A stretch of DNA of 40,479 nucleotides. It comes from Bacteroidales bacterium (lineage in GTDB: Bacteria > Bacteroidota > Bacteroidia > Bacteroidales > Muribaculaceae). The notes below the pieces were generated by a model. That model was not told the origin of the DNA and did not search any database. It worked only from the letters and a program-made list of their open reading frames with translations. Position 1 is the first letter of the stretch, and each line of letters opens with the position of its first letter. The position numbers and the translations under genes are program-made. Below, piece by piece: positions 16,598 through 24,363 of the stretch. The stretch is taken from NCBI GenBank assembly GCA_030531495.1, contig JAUNNJ010000015.1:1-40479 (forward strand), read 5' to 3'.

Positions 16598-16903
16598 TTT
16601 AGTGGAAAAGGACCGTCTCGTTTTACAGAATTTCCACTGTGATTTTGTGGGGAAGTATCAGGGTGTCGTGTTATTTTTTTTTCCGAATTAGGTGCTTGTC
16701 ATAAAAAAATTAGTAATTTTGTCGGTCGCAAACGTAGCGATATGTTTTGTGCTTGATTTTTTTTGCCGGCTTCAAATAATGGAAGGGTCGTCAATGCAAA
16801 GGAAATCAAATGATTATAGTATAATTCATTTTAGAGTTTTTTTGTTCGAAGCTTTTTTGAAAATGGCTTGATTTTACAATAAGGCAAACGTAAACGCATC
16901 AAC
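16598..16903 (+). other. Gene-free stretch between trpA and the PLP-DapF fusion gene
   Basis: AGTGGAAA (16601-16608) pairs with TTTCCACT (16631-16638) around a 22-nt loop, a possible weak terminator for the trp operon. The stretch 16598-16630 also resembles the 36-bp ends of the RAYT element at 21382. TAATTTTG at 16714-16721 is an exact -7 promoter box; the nearest upstream CTTG leaves only a 15-bp spacer, so it is a weak promoter candidate for the next gene, with a leader of about 175 nt. Nothing coding is seen. Confidence 0.45.
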
Positions 16904-18976
16904 ATGGGTACAGAAACATACAACTTCGACAATGTGGTGGATAGGCACGACACCTGCGCCACAAAATTTGAAGAAATGGACCGCAAGTTCGGCCGACACG
17001 ACTTACTTCCTTTTTGGATAGCCGACATGGATTTTGAAGCCTGTCCGTGCATTATCAATGCCCTGCGCCGAAGGCTTGACCACGCAGTGCTGGGCTACAC
17101 TTCCGCTCCCGGCGAATTTTGGGACAGTATCACTTCTTGGCTTCAAAAACGCCATGGATGGAAGGTGAATACCGATGAGATAACATTCATGCCAGGACTG
17201 AAAAAGGCATTGAGCCTGTGTATCAACTACTTTAGTAAGCCAGGCGACGGTATCATTATACAGCCACCTGTGTATCATTCATTTCGCAGCGTAATTGAAG
17301 GCAATGCCCGCAAGGTGGTGGCAAATCCCTTGAAAATTGACCAGCAAGGACAGTATGCCATGGACTTTGACGGCCTTCAGGAGGTGATTGATCGAGAGCA
17401 CCCCACCATGATGATTGTGTGCAACCCCCACAATCCCATCGGTCTGCAATGGGATGCTGACACCTTAGCGCGGGTAGCATCCATTTGTAGAGCCAATGGT
17501 ATCATTCTGGTTTCGGACGAGATTTACGGCGACATGATGCTCGGCGGCAAACGCCACATCCCCACTGCCACGGTGAGCGATGACGCCAGAGAGAACACCG
17601 TGACGCTGGGTGCTCCGTCGAAAACCTTCAACATTCCCGGTATAGTGAGCGCATGGGCAGTGGTGAAGTCGCCACGTTTGCGCGAGCCATTTTTCAACTG
17701 GCTGTCGGCGAGTGAATTCAACACACCGCCTATTGCAGCTATGGTGGCAACACAAGCCGCCTACGAAGAAGGCGAATCGTGGCTCGACCAGGTGCTTGAT
17801 TATCTGCAGGGAAATGTGGACCATGCCTTCAAATTTCTCGGTAGCGAATTGTCGGAGGTGTCGATGTATCGTCCCGACGCATCCTTTGCCATCTGGCTCG
17901 ATTTCAGGAAACTGGGTCTTCCGCAGGAAGAGCTGGTGAAATTGCTCATCGGCCACGGCAGATTGGCGCTGAGCGATGGCGTGTCGTTTGGCAGCCAGGG
18001 AGAGGGCTTCATGCGTATGAATGTGGGTGTTCCGCGTGTGGTGTTGACCGAAGGACTGAAACGCCTAAAGCAAACCATTGCCGACTTCAGTCACGACCTT
18101 CACAGGCATATGGACATTCCTGCTGTTATTCCATTTGTCACCATGCAGGGCTTGGGCAACAAGTTTGCGTTTATCAACTGCATAGACCGGGAGATAGGCA
18201 ACTTGTCGCTCCTCGCCGTGGAAATGAGCCAGCGCCATACCGGTCTCGACACCGATGGTATTATCGCTATTCTTCCGAGTGACGTTGCCGACAGCCGTAT
18301 GCGCATTTTCAATGCCGACGGCACCGAAGCGCAAATGTGCGGCAATGGCATCAGATGTGTGGCAAAATACCTTTACGACAATCAAATCGTGACGACGAAG
18401 AATCTCACAATAGAAACCATGAGCGGCATCAAGTGTCTGCAAGTTCACACCGGGAATGATGGACTGGTGAAGAACGTGACAGTGGACATGGGGCTGCCTG
18501 TCACCACTCCCGACTCCGTTCCCGTTCGTTATCAAGGAGCGTCGATGCTCGATGTTCCCGTAGACGTGGACGGCAAGCATGTGCGCATCACAGCCGTGTC
18601 GATGGGTAATCCGCATGGTGTAACATTTGTGGATAATTTCACCGACCAGATGGTGCATGGTATGGGTGCAAAACTTGAGAACCACGAGATTTGGAATGAA
18701 AAAGCCAATATCGAGTTTGCTCGTGTAGATGCTCCAGGCACGCTTTCTGTCCGCACATGGGAGCGCGGTGCTGGAGAAACTATGGCATGCGGTACGGGCG
18801 CTTGCGCAGCAGCCACTGCTGCAGTGCTTACGGGGCGCCTGAACTGGCCAATCACCGTGCGCCTGCTGGGCGGTAATCTGCTGATTGACTGCGACAGCGC
18901 CACTGGTCATATCCTTATGACCGGACCGGCGGCAACCCTCCATTCTGGGGAATTCTATCCCAACTGCAACTGCTGA
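16904..18976 (+). CDS. dapF: Fusion: MalY/PatB-type PLP enzyme + diaminopimelate epimerase (DapF)
   Basis: 690 residues in one uninterrupted frame. Residues 1-395 form a fold-type I PLP enzyme of the MalY/PatB branch: FWIADMDFEACP (37-48), the PPVYHSF loop, NPHNPIG (174-180), SDEIYGDMM (204-212) and PLP lysine Lys240 in GAPSKTFNIPG. Such proteins are C-S lyases or aminotransferases. After a short junction (about 396-408) comes a full DapF: MQGLGNKFAFI, Cys479 in AQMCGNGIRC, GNPHG (568-572), and Cys629 in WERGAGETMACGTGAC, so both catalytic cysteines are present. DapF converts LL- to meso-diaminopimelate for lysine and peptidoglycan. In Bacteroidetes a DAP aminotransferase (DapL) often neighbours dapF, so an aminotransferase role in the same pathway is tempting. 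However, the N-domain looks like MalY/PatB, not DapL. Confidence 0.9.
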   Translation: MGTETYNFDNVVDRHDTCATKFEEMDRKFGRHDLLPFWIADMDFEACPCIINALRRRLDHAVLGYTSAPGEFWDSITSWLQKRHGWKVNTDEITFMPGLKKALSLCINYFSKPGDGIIIQPPVYHSFRSVIEGNARKVVANPLKIDQQGQYAMDFDGLQEVIDREHPTMMIVCNPHNPIGLQWDADTLARVASICRANGIILVSDEIYGDMMLGGKRHIPTATVSDDARENTVTLGAPSKTFNIPGIVSAWAVVKSPRLREPFFNWLSASEFNTPPIAAMVATQAAYEEGESWLDQVLDYLQGNVDHAFKFLGSELSEVSMYRPDASFAIWLDFRKLGLPQEELVKLLIGHGRLALSDGVSFGSQGEGFMRMNVGVPRVVLTEGLKRLKQTIADFSHDLHRHMDIPAVIPFVTMQGLGNKFAFINCIDREIGNLSLLAVEMSQRHTGLDTDGIIAILPSDVADSRMRIFNADGTEAQMCGNGIRCVAKYLYDNQIVTTKNLTIETMSGIKCLQVHTGNDGLVKNVTVDMGLPVTTPDSVPVRYQGASMLDVPVDVDGKHVRITAVSMGNPHGVTFVDNFTDQMVHGMGAKLENHEIWNEKANIEFARVDAPGTLSVRTWERGAGETMACGTGACAAATAAVLTGRLNWPITVRLLGGNLLIDCDSATGHILMTGPAATLHSGEFYPNCNC

Positions 18977-19005
18977 CGCGATGTTTGTATTCGCCCGAAG
19001 AGTCA

Positions 19006-19023
19006 CTCTTTCAGCCGAAAGAG
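19006..19023 (+). terminator. Weak hairpin after the fusion gene
   Basis: CTCTTTC (19006-19012) pairs with GAAAGAG (19017-19023) with a 4-nt loop, followed by GATTATTTT. It lies 30 bp past the stop codon. The T-rich part already belongs to the duplicated glycosyltransferase tail. Confidence 0.35.
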
Positions 19024-19024
19024 G

Positions 19025-19089
19025 ATTATTTTAGGGCGGTGTAGGTTTTGCGGCGGCGGAGATAGTAGTCGATGATGATGTTGCGCCGG
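19025..19089 (-). pseudogene. Orphan 3' end of a glycosyltransferase gene (65-bp direct repeat, left copy)
   Basis: Positions 19025-19089 match 22402-22466 at 63 of 65 bases in the same orientation. On the minus strand they encode the last residues RRNIIIDYYLRRRKTYTALK and stop of the family 2 glycosyltransferase whose intact gene is at 22403-23422. Upstream codons (LAFLSGD) do not clearly continue the glycosyltransferase. It is therefore a detached gene tail, left by an insertion, duplication or loss of a paralogue. Confidence 0.8.
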
Positions 19090-19218
19090 TCACCTGAAAG
19101 AAATGCAAGAGGGTGATGAATAATTGCTGATGATTTGATAGTAAAGATTCTTGACCCCAAAGGGCTTTTCATTAGAAGATTAGTAGTCAACGCTGCAAGG
19201 TTTTCGTTTGATTTGTTG

Positions 19219-19226
19219 TATCTTTG
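19219..19226 (+). promoter_or_regulatory. -7 promoter box for the LRR/dockerin gene
   Basis: TATCTTTG is an exact TAnnTTTG box 33 bp before the ATG at 19260. No clear TTTG lies 20 bp upstream. Confidence 0.5.
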
Positions 19227-19259
19227 CATTTTAGGATATTTAATTAAAGAGAATTTATT

Positions 19260-21380
19260 ATGAAAAAGAACTGTATTTTCCTGGCGATGCTTTTGGTCGC
19301 CATCATGGGCTATGCCGATGCACAGGCACATCGTGTATATTTCTTTTGTGGTACACAGGTTCAGACCGACACACTCACCCAGGATGTGGTGAGCGGCACA
19401 GTCGTGTGTGATCGTAATACGGGAACTTTCATTCTCGACAATGCAGTGATTAAAACCAATTTTGACCGTCCGGTGTTTAGCGATGGCAACTATGGTTGTG
19501 AAATTACACTTGTTGTCAAGGGAAAATGTAGTATCAATGCCCCTGCGGGTAGGGTCGGCTACAGCGCTTCTGCGTTTAATGTGATAGGGAGTAGTACCGC
19601 CGACCAATTGGAACTCGTGACCCGTAATGCGGGCTTGTCGGCCAAGGGTATTAATGTTGCCAGTTGTGCATTACGGGTCACGAGTTCCAACTCGGTTGCC
19701 ATGTATATAATGGACAAGGCTGCGGTTTCATTTTCTAATTGCAAGGTGAATCTTTCTTCTGGCGATGAAGGCGTTCTCGAGGGTGCGTCGGGTGTGACAT
19801 TTGATGGATGTCGCATCACCAGCCCCGATCCATCCACCATCATGCTTACCGAGATGGGATATCGCCACCTCGATGGCAGCAATGTCTATTCAATAGCCAT
19901 CGACTTGATCAAGCCCACCGACATTATCCTCTTTGAAGACCCGCTGGTGAAATCGCTGTGCGTTAGCAACTGGGACACAAACAAGGACAATGAACTGAGT
20001 TATGGCGAGGCCGCTGCTGTGACATCGCTGGGCGAAGTGTTTCAGGGACAAACCAGAATCATTAAGTTTGATGAACTTCAGTACTTCACTGGCTTGACCA
20101 AGATTGACGAAGGCGCATTCCGGAACTGCACAAAACTCGAAAAAATCACCATTCCCAAGACGGCCGTAACCATTGAGGCATATGCGTTTTTGAACAACTT
20201 GAAACTCGCTCGCGTCACATTTGTGGCTGGCAACTCGCTTGAAGCTATCAAGCAGAGCGCCTTCTTCGCGACCCCTGTCACCACAATCACCAATGTCGAC
20301 AAACTTACCTACATAGGCACATCGGCATTCTCCAACTGCGTTTCGCTGGAAACATTTGATATGCCCACCACGCTCAACTACATAGGCTCAAGAGCGTTCT
20401 ACAATTGTACGAAACTTAACACCGTCATACCAACATCGGTAAACCAAATCCTGCAAGAGGCGTTTGCCTACTGTACATCACTCACAGCCGACCAGCATCT
20501 GACCAATCGCATTTACCAGTTCAAGATAGGCAAGGACGCATTCCGCGGCTGTCCGTTGCACAAGATTGTGATGGAGTCCGACTTCCTGATGTCAACGAGC
20601 CTGGATGAGTGCTTCTTTGGCGACAATGCCGACGATTTTATCTGCTATGTCAACAATCATGTGTATAATGCTTTCCAATCGCTCAACTGGACTGCCGAGC
20701 AGAAGTGGTGCGTGTTGCCCTATGTAGACCTGGGTGCAAACAACCGCGCTCCTATCTACTGCAACATCGACCTGATTCCTGCCGAGAGCAGTTATTGGGC
20801 TGAGGTGTTTGAGATAATCAGCAGCTATGAAAAGAGAAGCAATCGTGTGGATGTCAGATACACCCCGGTGCCACGCGCCATGCCTTTGCCTGCGGGCACT
20901 CCAGCCATTGCCTATTCATACGGGGCAGAGCGCATCTACTTTGAGCACCCCATGGTGCCCGCACGTCCGCTTGGTGTGAAAAATATGCTGATAGGCTCAT
21001 ATACTGATGCTTACACAAAAGACAACACCGACCAGGCCTCTTATTATATATGGAATCACGCCGACGATGTGTTTAAGCGCTTGAGTAGCAACTCTCGCGC
21101 CAACCGCGTGGGGTCGGGCTGCGCTTATCTTGAAATTCCCGAGGCTCTCGACAGCTCGGTATATGCTGAAGTTATCGTTAACGGGACCGATGCGCAAAAT
21201 CATATTTGGGACGGTGATGTGAATGGCGACGGCATAGTGAACGTGAGCGACGTGACAGCTCTCATCAACTACATTCTCGGCACGTCAGAATACTCACGCA
21301 CAGTGTGCGACGTCAATCAGGACCAAGAGGTGAACGTGAGCGATGTCACCTTCCTCATCAACCTCATCCTCGGCCTCTAA
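19260..21380 (+). CDS. Secreted BspA-like leucine-rich-repeat protein with dockerin-like C-terminus
   Basis: 706 residues with a signal peptide (about 1-21, cleaving at ADA-Q). Residues 22-230 are a beta-rich region, perhaps a right-handed helix (VSGTVVCDRNTGTFILDNA; VSFSNCKVNLSSGDEGVLEG). About 260-470 carry LRR_5/BspA repeats (YFTGLTKIDEGAFRNCTKL, LTYIGTSAFSNCVSLETFDM, YIGSRAFYNCTKL). About 490-640 is unassigned. The final 55 residues are two EF-hand loops, GDVNGDGIVNVSDVTALINY and CDVNQDQEVNVSDVTFLINL, matching the end of the protein at 5069-6526. Such proteins are exported and often mediate adhesion or binding. An inverted repeat sits in frame at codons 117-144. The gene lies in a cassette between two copies of a glycosyltransferase tail. 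Confidence 0.85.
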   Translation: MKKNCIFLAMLLVAIMGYADAQAHRVYFFCGTQVQTDTLTQDVVSGTVVCDRNTGTFILDNAVIKTNFDRPVFSDGNYGCEITLVVKGKCSINAPAGRVGYSASAFNVIGSSTADQLELVTRNAGLSAKGINVASCALRVTSSNSVAMYIMDKAAVSFSNCKVNLSSGDEGVLEGASGVTFDGCRITSPDPSTIMLTEMGYRHLDGSNVYSIAIDLIKPTDIILFEDPLVKSLCVSNWDTNKDNELSYGEAAAVTSLGEVFQGQTRIIKFDELQYFTGLTKIDEGAFRNCTKLEKITIPKTAVTIEAYAFLNNLKLARVTFVAGNSLEAIKQSAFFATPVTTITNVDKLTYIGTSAFSNCVSLETFDMPTTLNYIGSRAFYNCTKLNTVIPTSVNQILQEAFAYCTSLTADQHLTNRIYQFKIGKDAFRGCPLHKIVMESDFLMSTSLDECFFGDNADDFICYVNNHVYNAFQSLNWTAEQKWCVLPYVDLGANNRAPIYCNIDLIPAESSYWAEVFEIISSYEKRSNRVDVRYTPVPRAMPLPAGTPAIAYSYGAERIYFEHPMVPARPLGVKNMLIGSYTDAYTKDNTDQASYYIWNHADDVFKRLSSNSRANRVGSGCAYLEIPEALDSSVYAEVIVNGTDAQNHIWDGDVNGDGIVNVSDVTALINYILGTSEYSRTVCDVNQDQEVNVSDVTFLINLILGL
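19608..19690. repeat. Perfect 23-bp inverted repeat inside the LRR coding sequence
   Basis: Arms 19608-19630 and 19668-19690 are perfect reverse complements (the left arm begins TTGGAACTCGTGACCCG) around a 37-nt loop. They are translated in frame as LELVTRNAGLS on the way in and ALRVTSSN on the way out. Such a long perfect arm is not expected by chance in coding DNA and resembles a palindromic repeat that has landed in a gene. Confidence 0.85.
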
Positions 21381-21381
21381 A

Positions 21382-21417
21382 TTTAGTAAAAAGGGACGGT
21401 TCTTTTTTACTAAAAAA
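21382..21417 (+). repeat. Left 36-bp inverted repeat of the RAYT element
   Basis: Perfect reverse complement of 22366-22401, with an internal stem-loop (core GGGACGGTTC). Being placed right after a stop codon, it may also act as a terminator of the LRR gene. Confidence 0.9.
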
Positions 21418-21510
21418 TATTAAAATGCTTGCTATTTCATTGCGGGTGATGTATATTTGCAAATCGATTTGAACCACTTATTTAGAAATCAGTTTAATTT
21501 CATTTTCAAT

Positions 21511-22308
21511 ATGCCACGCAAAAGTAGAGCGGTTAGTCCAACAGGTGTTTATCATGTGATGCTGAGAGGCATAAACAAAGGTGCCATTTTTATGGATGAC
21601 ACTGATTGCCGCAAATTTTTGAAAATTTTAGGATCAGTAGTTTCGCCTGTAGATGCAGATGGAGTTCCCCTTCCTCCATACTGCGATATATACGCCTATT
21701 GCTTGATGACCAATCACATTCATTTGCTCATTAGGGAAAGTTCTGAATCAATCGGTGCTGTGATGAAACGGATAGGTGTGGCCTATGTTGCGTATTTCAA
21801 CAGGAGGCATGAAAGGCTGGGTCCGCTTTTTCACGATCGTTTTCGTAGTGAGCCTGTTGCAGATCAATCCTATTTTGTCACATTGCTTCGCTATATACAC
21901 CAGAATCCGATAGAGGCAAAGATTGCAGACTCATTGGGACGTTACAGGTGGAGCAGTTGGCACGAATATACTGGGGCAAAACTCAACCAATATATTTGTG
22001 CAAGAGAAATGCCTTTTGAGAGCATGTCGTGGGACGAAATTTGCCAGCTTGTAAAAGATTGTAATCGCACTGCAGAAACACGGTGTGGAATCAAACAACC
22101 CAAGATTACGGATTCTGATGCTAAAGAGCTGGTTGATAGATTGTGCGGCGGTCTTAACTTCCGTGAATATTCCATTAAAGAGCGGAAGGAAATTGTGAGA
22201 AAGGCTGTTGCGTTGGGTGTGAAAAAAGCCCAATTAAGTCGCTTGTCAGGTATCAGCTACGGAGCGATAGACAATTATTTGAAAGGGAAGCAAAAGGGTG
22301 ACGAATAA
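21511..22308 (+). CDS. REP-associated tyrosine transposase (RAYT, Y1/IS200-like)
   Basis: 265 residues from the ATG at 21511 (MPRKSRAVSPTGVYHVMLRG); codons upstream to 21457 lack similarity and are not included. The HUH motif is His69-Ile-His71 in MTNHIHLLIRE. The catalytic tyrosine region is YVAYFNRRHERLGPLF with Tyr92 or Tyr95 as candidate. FHDRFRSEPV and LLRYIHQNPIEAKI are typical of the RAYT group, and the tail has a helix-turn-helix-like segment (KKAQLSRLSGISYGAIDNYL). RAYTs are single-strand DNA nicking and joining enzymes related to IS200/IS605 TnpA that recognise hairpin REP sequences and are usually domesticated or slowly mobile. Lower G+C than its neighbours suggests acquisition. 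Confidence 0.92.
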   Translation: MPRKSRAVSPTGVYHVMLRGINKGAIFMDDTDCRKFLKILGSVVSPVDADGVPLPPYCDIYAYCLMTNHIHLLIRESSESIGAVMKRIGVAYVAYFNRRHERLGPLFHDRFRSEPVADQSYFVTLLRYIHQNPIEAKIADSLGRYRWSSWHEYTGAKLNQYICAREMPFESMSWDEICQLVKDCNRTAETRCGIKQPKITDSDAKELVDRLCGGLNFREYSIKERKEIVRKAVALGVKKAQLSRLSGISYGAIDNYLKGKQKGDE

Positions 22309-22365
22309 TTTCCGACGGTTTGTTTTATTAAAAAAACTCTCGTAGCAATGAGCAAACGATGCCAG

Positions 22366-22401
22366 TTTTTTAGTAAAAAAGAACCGTCCCTTTTTACTAA
22401 A
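22366..22401 (-). repeat. Right 36-bp inverted repeat of the RAYT element
   Basis: Perfect reverse complement of 21382-21417. It lies immediately beyond the 3' end of the glycosyltransferase gene on the minus strand, so its hairpin may end that operon's transcript. Confidence 0.9.
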
Positions 22402-22466
22402 ATTATTTTAGGGCGGTGTAGGTTTTGCGGCGGCGGAGGTAGTAGTCGATGATGATGTTGCGACGG
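22402..22466 (-). repeat. Right copy of the 65-bp direct repeat (3' end of the intact glycosyltransferase gene)
   Basis: Matches 19025-19089 with two mismatches. It includes the stop codon (22403-22405) and last 20 codons of the glycosyltransferase gene. The two copies lie 3,377 bp apart and bracket the LRR gene and the RAYT element. Confidence 0.85.
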
Positions 22467-23422
22467 CCTTCGGGGCATGCTTTCAATAGGTTTTTTGTGG
22501 CTGGTTGGGCATACTGCTTGCGCATGGTGCGGAAATGGTTATGCGCGCGTATGATGGCTTTTGCGTCGCCAAAGCGCAGTCCTGCCAGGCTTTGGAAGAA
22601 TGCAAGGGTGTCGTAGAGACGGCGTATGAATAGCGTTTTGCGGGCATCTTTTGCTGGTAAGTTCTTGTGAAGGAGGAGGAGGTTGTTGCGGAAGTTGAGG
22701 TAGGTTTTGCGGGGATTGCCCTGTGGTAGACTGCCACCGCCGAGGTGATACACACGGCTCGTGGGTACATAGCAGTTGCGGTATCCGGCATTGAGCAGGC
22801 GCCAGCAAAGGTCGATTTCTTCCATGTGTGCAAAAAAGTCCTTATCGAGTCCGCCCACTTTCATGTACACGTCGCTCCTTACCATAAAGCAAGCGCCAGT
22901 GGCCCAGAAAATGTCGGTTGCTTCGCCATCGTATTGTCCGTGGTCTTCCTCTACGGTGCCAAAAATGCGTCCTCGGCAATACGGGAAACCGTGCTTGTCG
23001 ATGAAACCACCTGCTGCTCCTGCGTATTCAAACACTTGTCGTGAGTCGTCGGGTCCGAAATCTTTCAACAACTTAGGCTGCACTGCCCCCACGTCGTCGT
23101 GTGCTTCCATATATTCGTAGAGAGGCTCAAGCCATGCTTCTGGTGTACGTACGTCGCTGTTGAGCAGCACCGTGTATTTGTAGCCTGTCAGCGACACGCA
23201 TTTGTTGTAGCCTTCTGCAAATCCCCAGTTTTCATCGAAAATGAGCGTTTTCACAGTTGGGAATTCCTCCTTCAGCACCTTTACACTGTCGTCGGTGCTG
23301 CCATTGTCGGCCACAATCACATCGGCTATGGTGCTGTTGGTGCTGGCCAGTACGCTTGGCAGATAGCGGCGCAGAAGTGCTGCTCCATTCCAGTTGAGGA
23401 TAATGACGGCTACGGGTTTCAT
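22403..23422 (-). CDS. Family 2 glycosyltransferase (rhamnosyltransferase-like)
   Basis: 339 residues with a GT-A fold: VIILNWNGAALLRRYLPS at the start, nucleotide-binding VADNGSTDDS (about 37-46), YTVLLNSDVRTP (DxD-like), ATGACFMVRSDVY, and the acceptor-side DKDFFAHMEEIDLCWRLLNAGY. This resembles the dTDP-rhamnose-type GT2 group of envelope polysaccharide synthesis. The C-terminal tail is Arg/Lys-rich and is the part duplicated at 19025. It lies 2 bp after the acyltransferase gene, as the third member of the mtaB operon. The sugar donor cannot be told from sequence alone. Confidence 0.9.
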   Translation of the reverse strand: MKPVAVIILNWNGAALLRRYLPSVLASTNSTIADVIVADNGSTDDSVKVLKEEFPTVKTLIFDENWGFAEGYNKCVSLTGYKYTVLLNSDVRTPEAWLEPLYEYMEAHDDVGAVQPKLLKDFGPDDSRQVFEYAGAAGGFIDKHGFPYCRGRIFGTVEEDHGQYDGEATDIFWATGACFMVRSDVYMKVGGLDKDFFAHMEEIDLCWRLLNAGYRNCYVPTSRVYHLGGGSLPQGNPRKTYLNFRNNLLLLHKNLPAKDARKTLFIRRLYDTLAFFQSLAGLRFGDAKAIIRAHNHFRTMRKQYAQPATKNLLKACPEGRRNIIIDYYLRRRKTYTALK

Positions 23423-23424
23423 GC

Positions 23425-24363
23425 TTATTGATTGATGTTTTGTGAATTAAAGTTGTCGGGATATTGTACAGGGCGTTTCCAGCGGTTGTGAGTCCACATC
23501 CAGAGTGAAGGGGCTTCGTTGATGTATGCTTCGAGCATTTCGGCATATCGCAGGGTGATGGCGTCTTTAGGCTGGCTTTTAGCGTGGTCGAACATAGGCG
23601 CCATAATGCATTCGTAGTAGCCTCGTCGCAGTTTTTTTACGTTGAAATAAAGCACAGCCATGTCGATTTTTCGTGCTATTGCCTCGGTGCCATTGATGAA
23701 GTCGGTGGGATGGTTGAGGAATTTGGTGATTACCCCGGTGTGGCCAGGCAGCGGGTGCTGGTCGCTGAGGAATCCGAAAATCATCAGTTGCCCTTTTCTT
23801 TTTGCACCAACCATGATGCGAAGCACTTCATTGCTTGGGAAGCATGAGGTGAAGCGGTTGCGCAGATTGAGGAAAAAGCGGTCGAACCACTGATTTTCTA
23901 GAGGATGATAGGCTTGCCCATGTACGGGGGCTTTTTTTAAAGTGTCGGCCTCCAACCAAAGCGATATGCTGGTGAGCCATTCCCAATTGAAAGTGTGGGA
24001 GCAATAGAGCATCACGCTTTGCCCGCGTGCTACGGCTTGGTCCACCAATTCCGCATCGTGGAACACCATGCGCTTCTTCATCTCGCTCTCGCTCATGTGG
24101 AGCATCTTCACGGTTTCGAAGAAATAGTCGGTGAAATTGCGATAAAATTGTTTCTCTATTTTTTTGATTTCCTCTTCGCTTTTTTCGGGGAAACTGTCGG
24201 TGAGATTCTTCCGTACGATTTTTTTGCGGTAGCCCAGCACATGGTAAGCCAAGAAATAGAGAGCGTCGGAATTGAGCCAGATCCACCACCATGGCATGAA
24301 TGCCAGCAGATGGAGCATCCAGCCGAGCGGAGCCAACAATATGTTTTGCAATTTGGCTTTCAT
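23425..24363 (-). CDS. LpxL/HtrB-like lysophospholipid (lipid A) acyltransferase
   Basis: 312 residues. The N-terminal hydrophobic segment (about 10-32) is a membrane anchor. The HX4E active-site motif is His123-TFNW-Glu128. GFLSDQHPLPGHTG, FLNHPTDF and WMWTHNRWKRP are typical of the LpxL/LpxM group, which adds secondary acyl chains to lipid A at the inner membrane. Its ATG overlaps the mtaB stop by one base (TAATG), so translation is coupled. An mtaB-acyltransferase-GT2 order is common in Bacteroidetes. Confidence 0.9.
   Translation of the reverse strand: MKAKLQNILLAPLGWMLHLLAFMPWWWIWLNSDALYFLAYHVLGYRKKIVRKNLTDSFPEKSEEEIKKIEKQFYRNFTDYFFETVKMLHMSESEMKKRMVFHDAELVDQAVARGQSVMLYCSHTFNWEWLTSISLWLEADTLKKAPVHGQAYHPLENQWFDRFFLNLRNRFTSCFPSNEVLRIMVGAKRKGQLMIFGFLSDQHPLPGHTGVITKFLNHPTDFINGTEAIARKIDMAVLYFNVKKLRRGYYECIMAPMFDHAKSQPKDAITLRYAEMLEAYINEAPSLWMWTHNRWKRPVQYPDNFNSQNINQ

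Larger units (their letters stand above)
21382..22401 (+). mobile_element. RAYT element bounded by perfect 36-bp inverted repeats
   Basis: 1,020 bp. The left end (21382-21417) and right end (22366-22401) are exact reverse complements over 36 bp. Each end is itself a near-palindrome: TTTAGTAAAAA and TTTTTACTAAA flank a GGGACGGTTC core. The single gene inside is a Y1/HUH transposase of the REP-associated type (21511-22308). The left end begins 2 bp after the stop of the LRR gene. The right end stops exactly where the second copy of the duplicated glycosyltransferase tail begins (22402). Confidence 0.8.
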
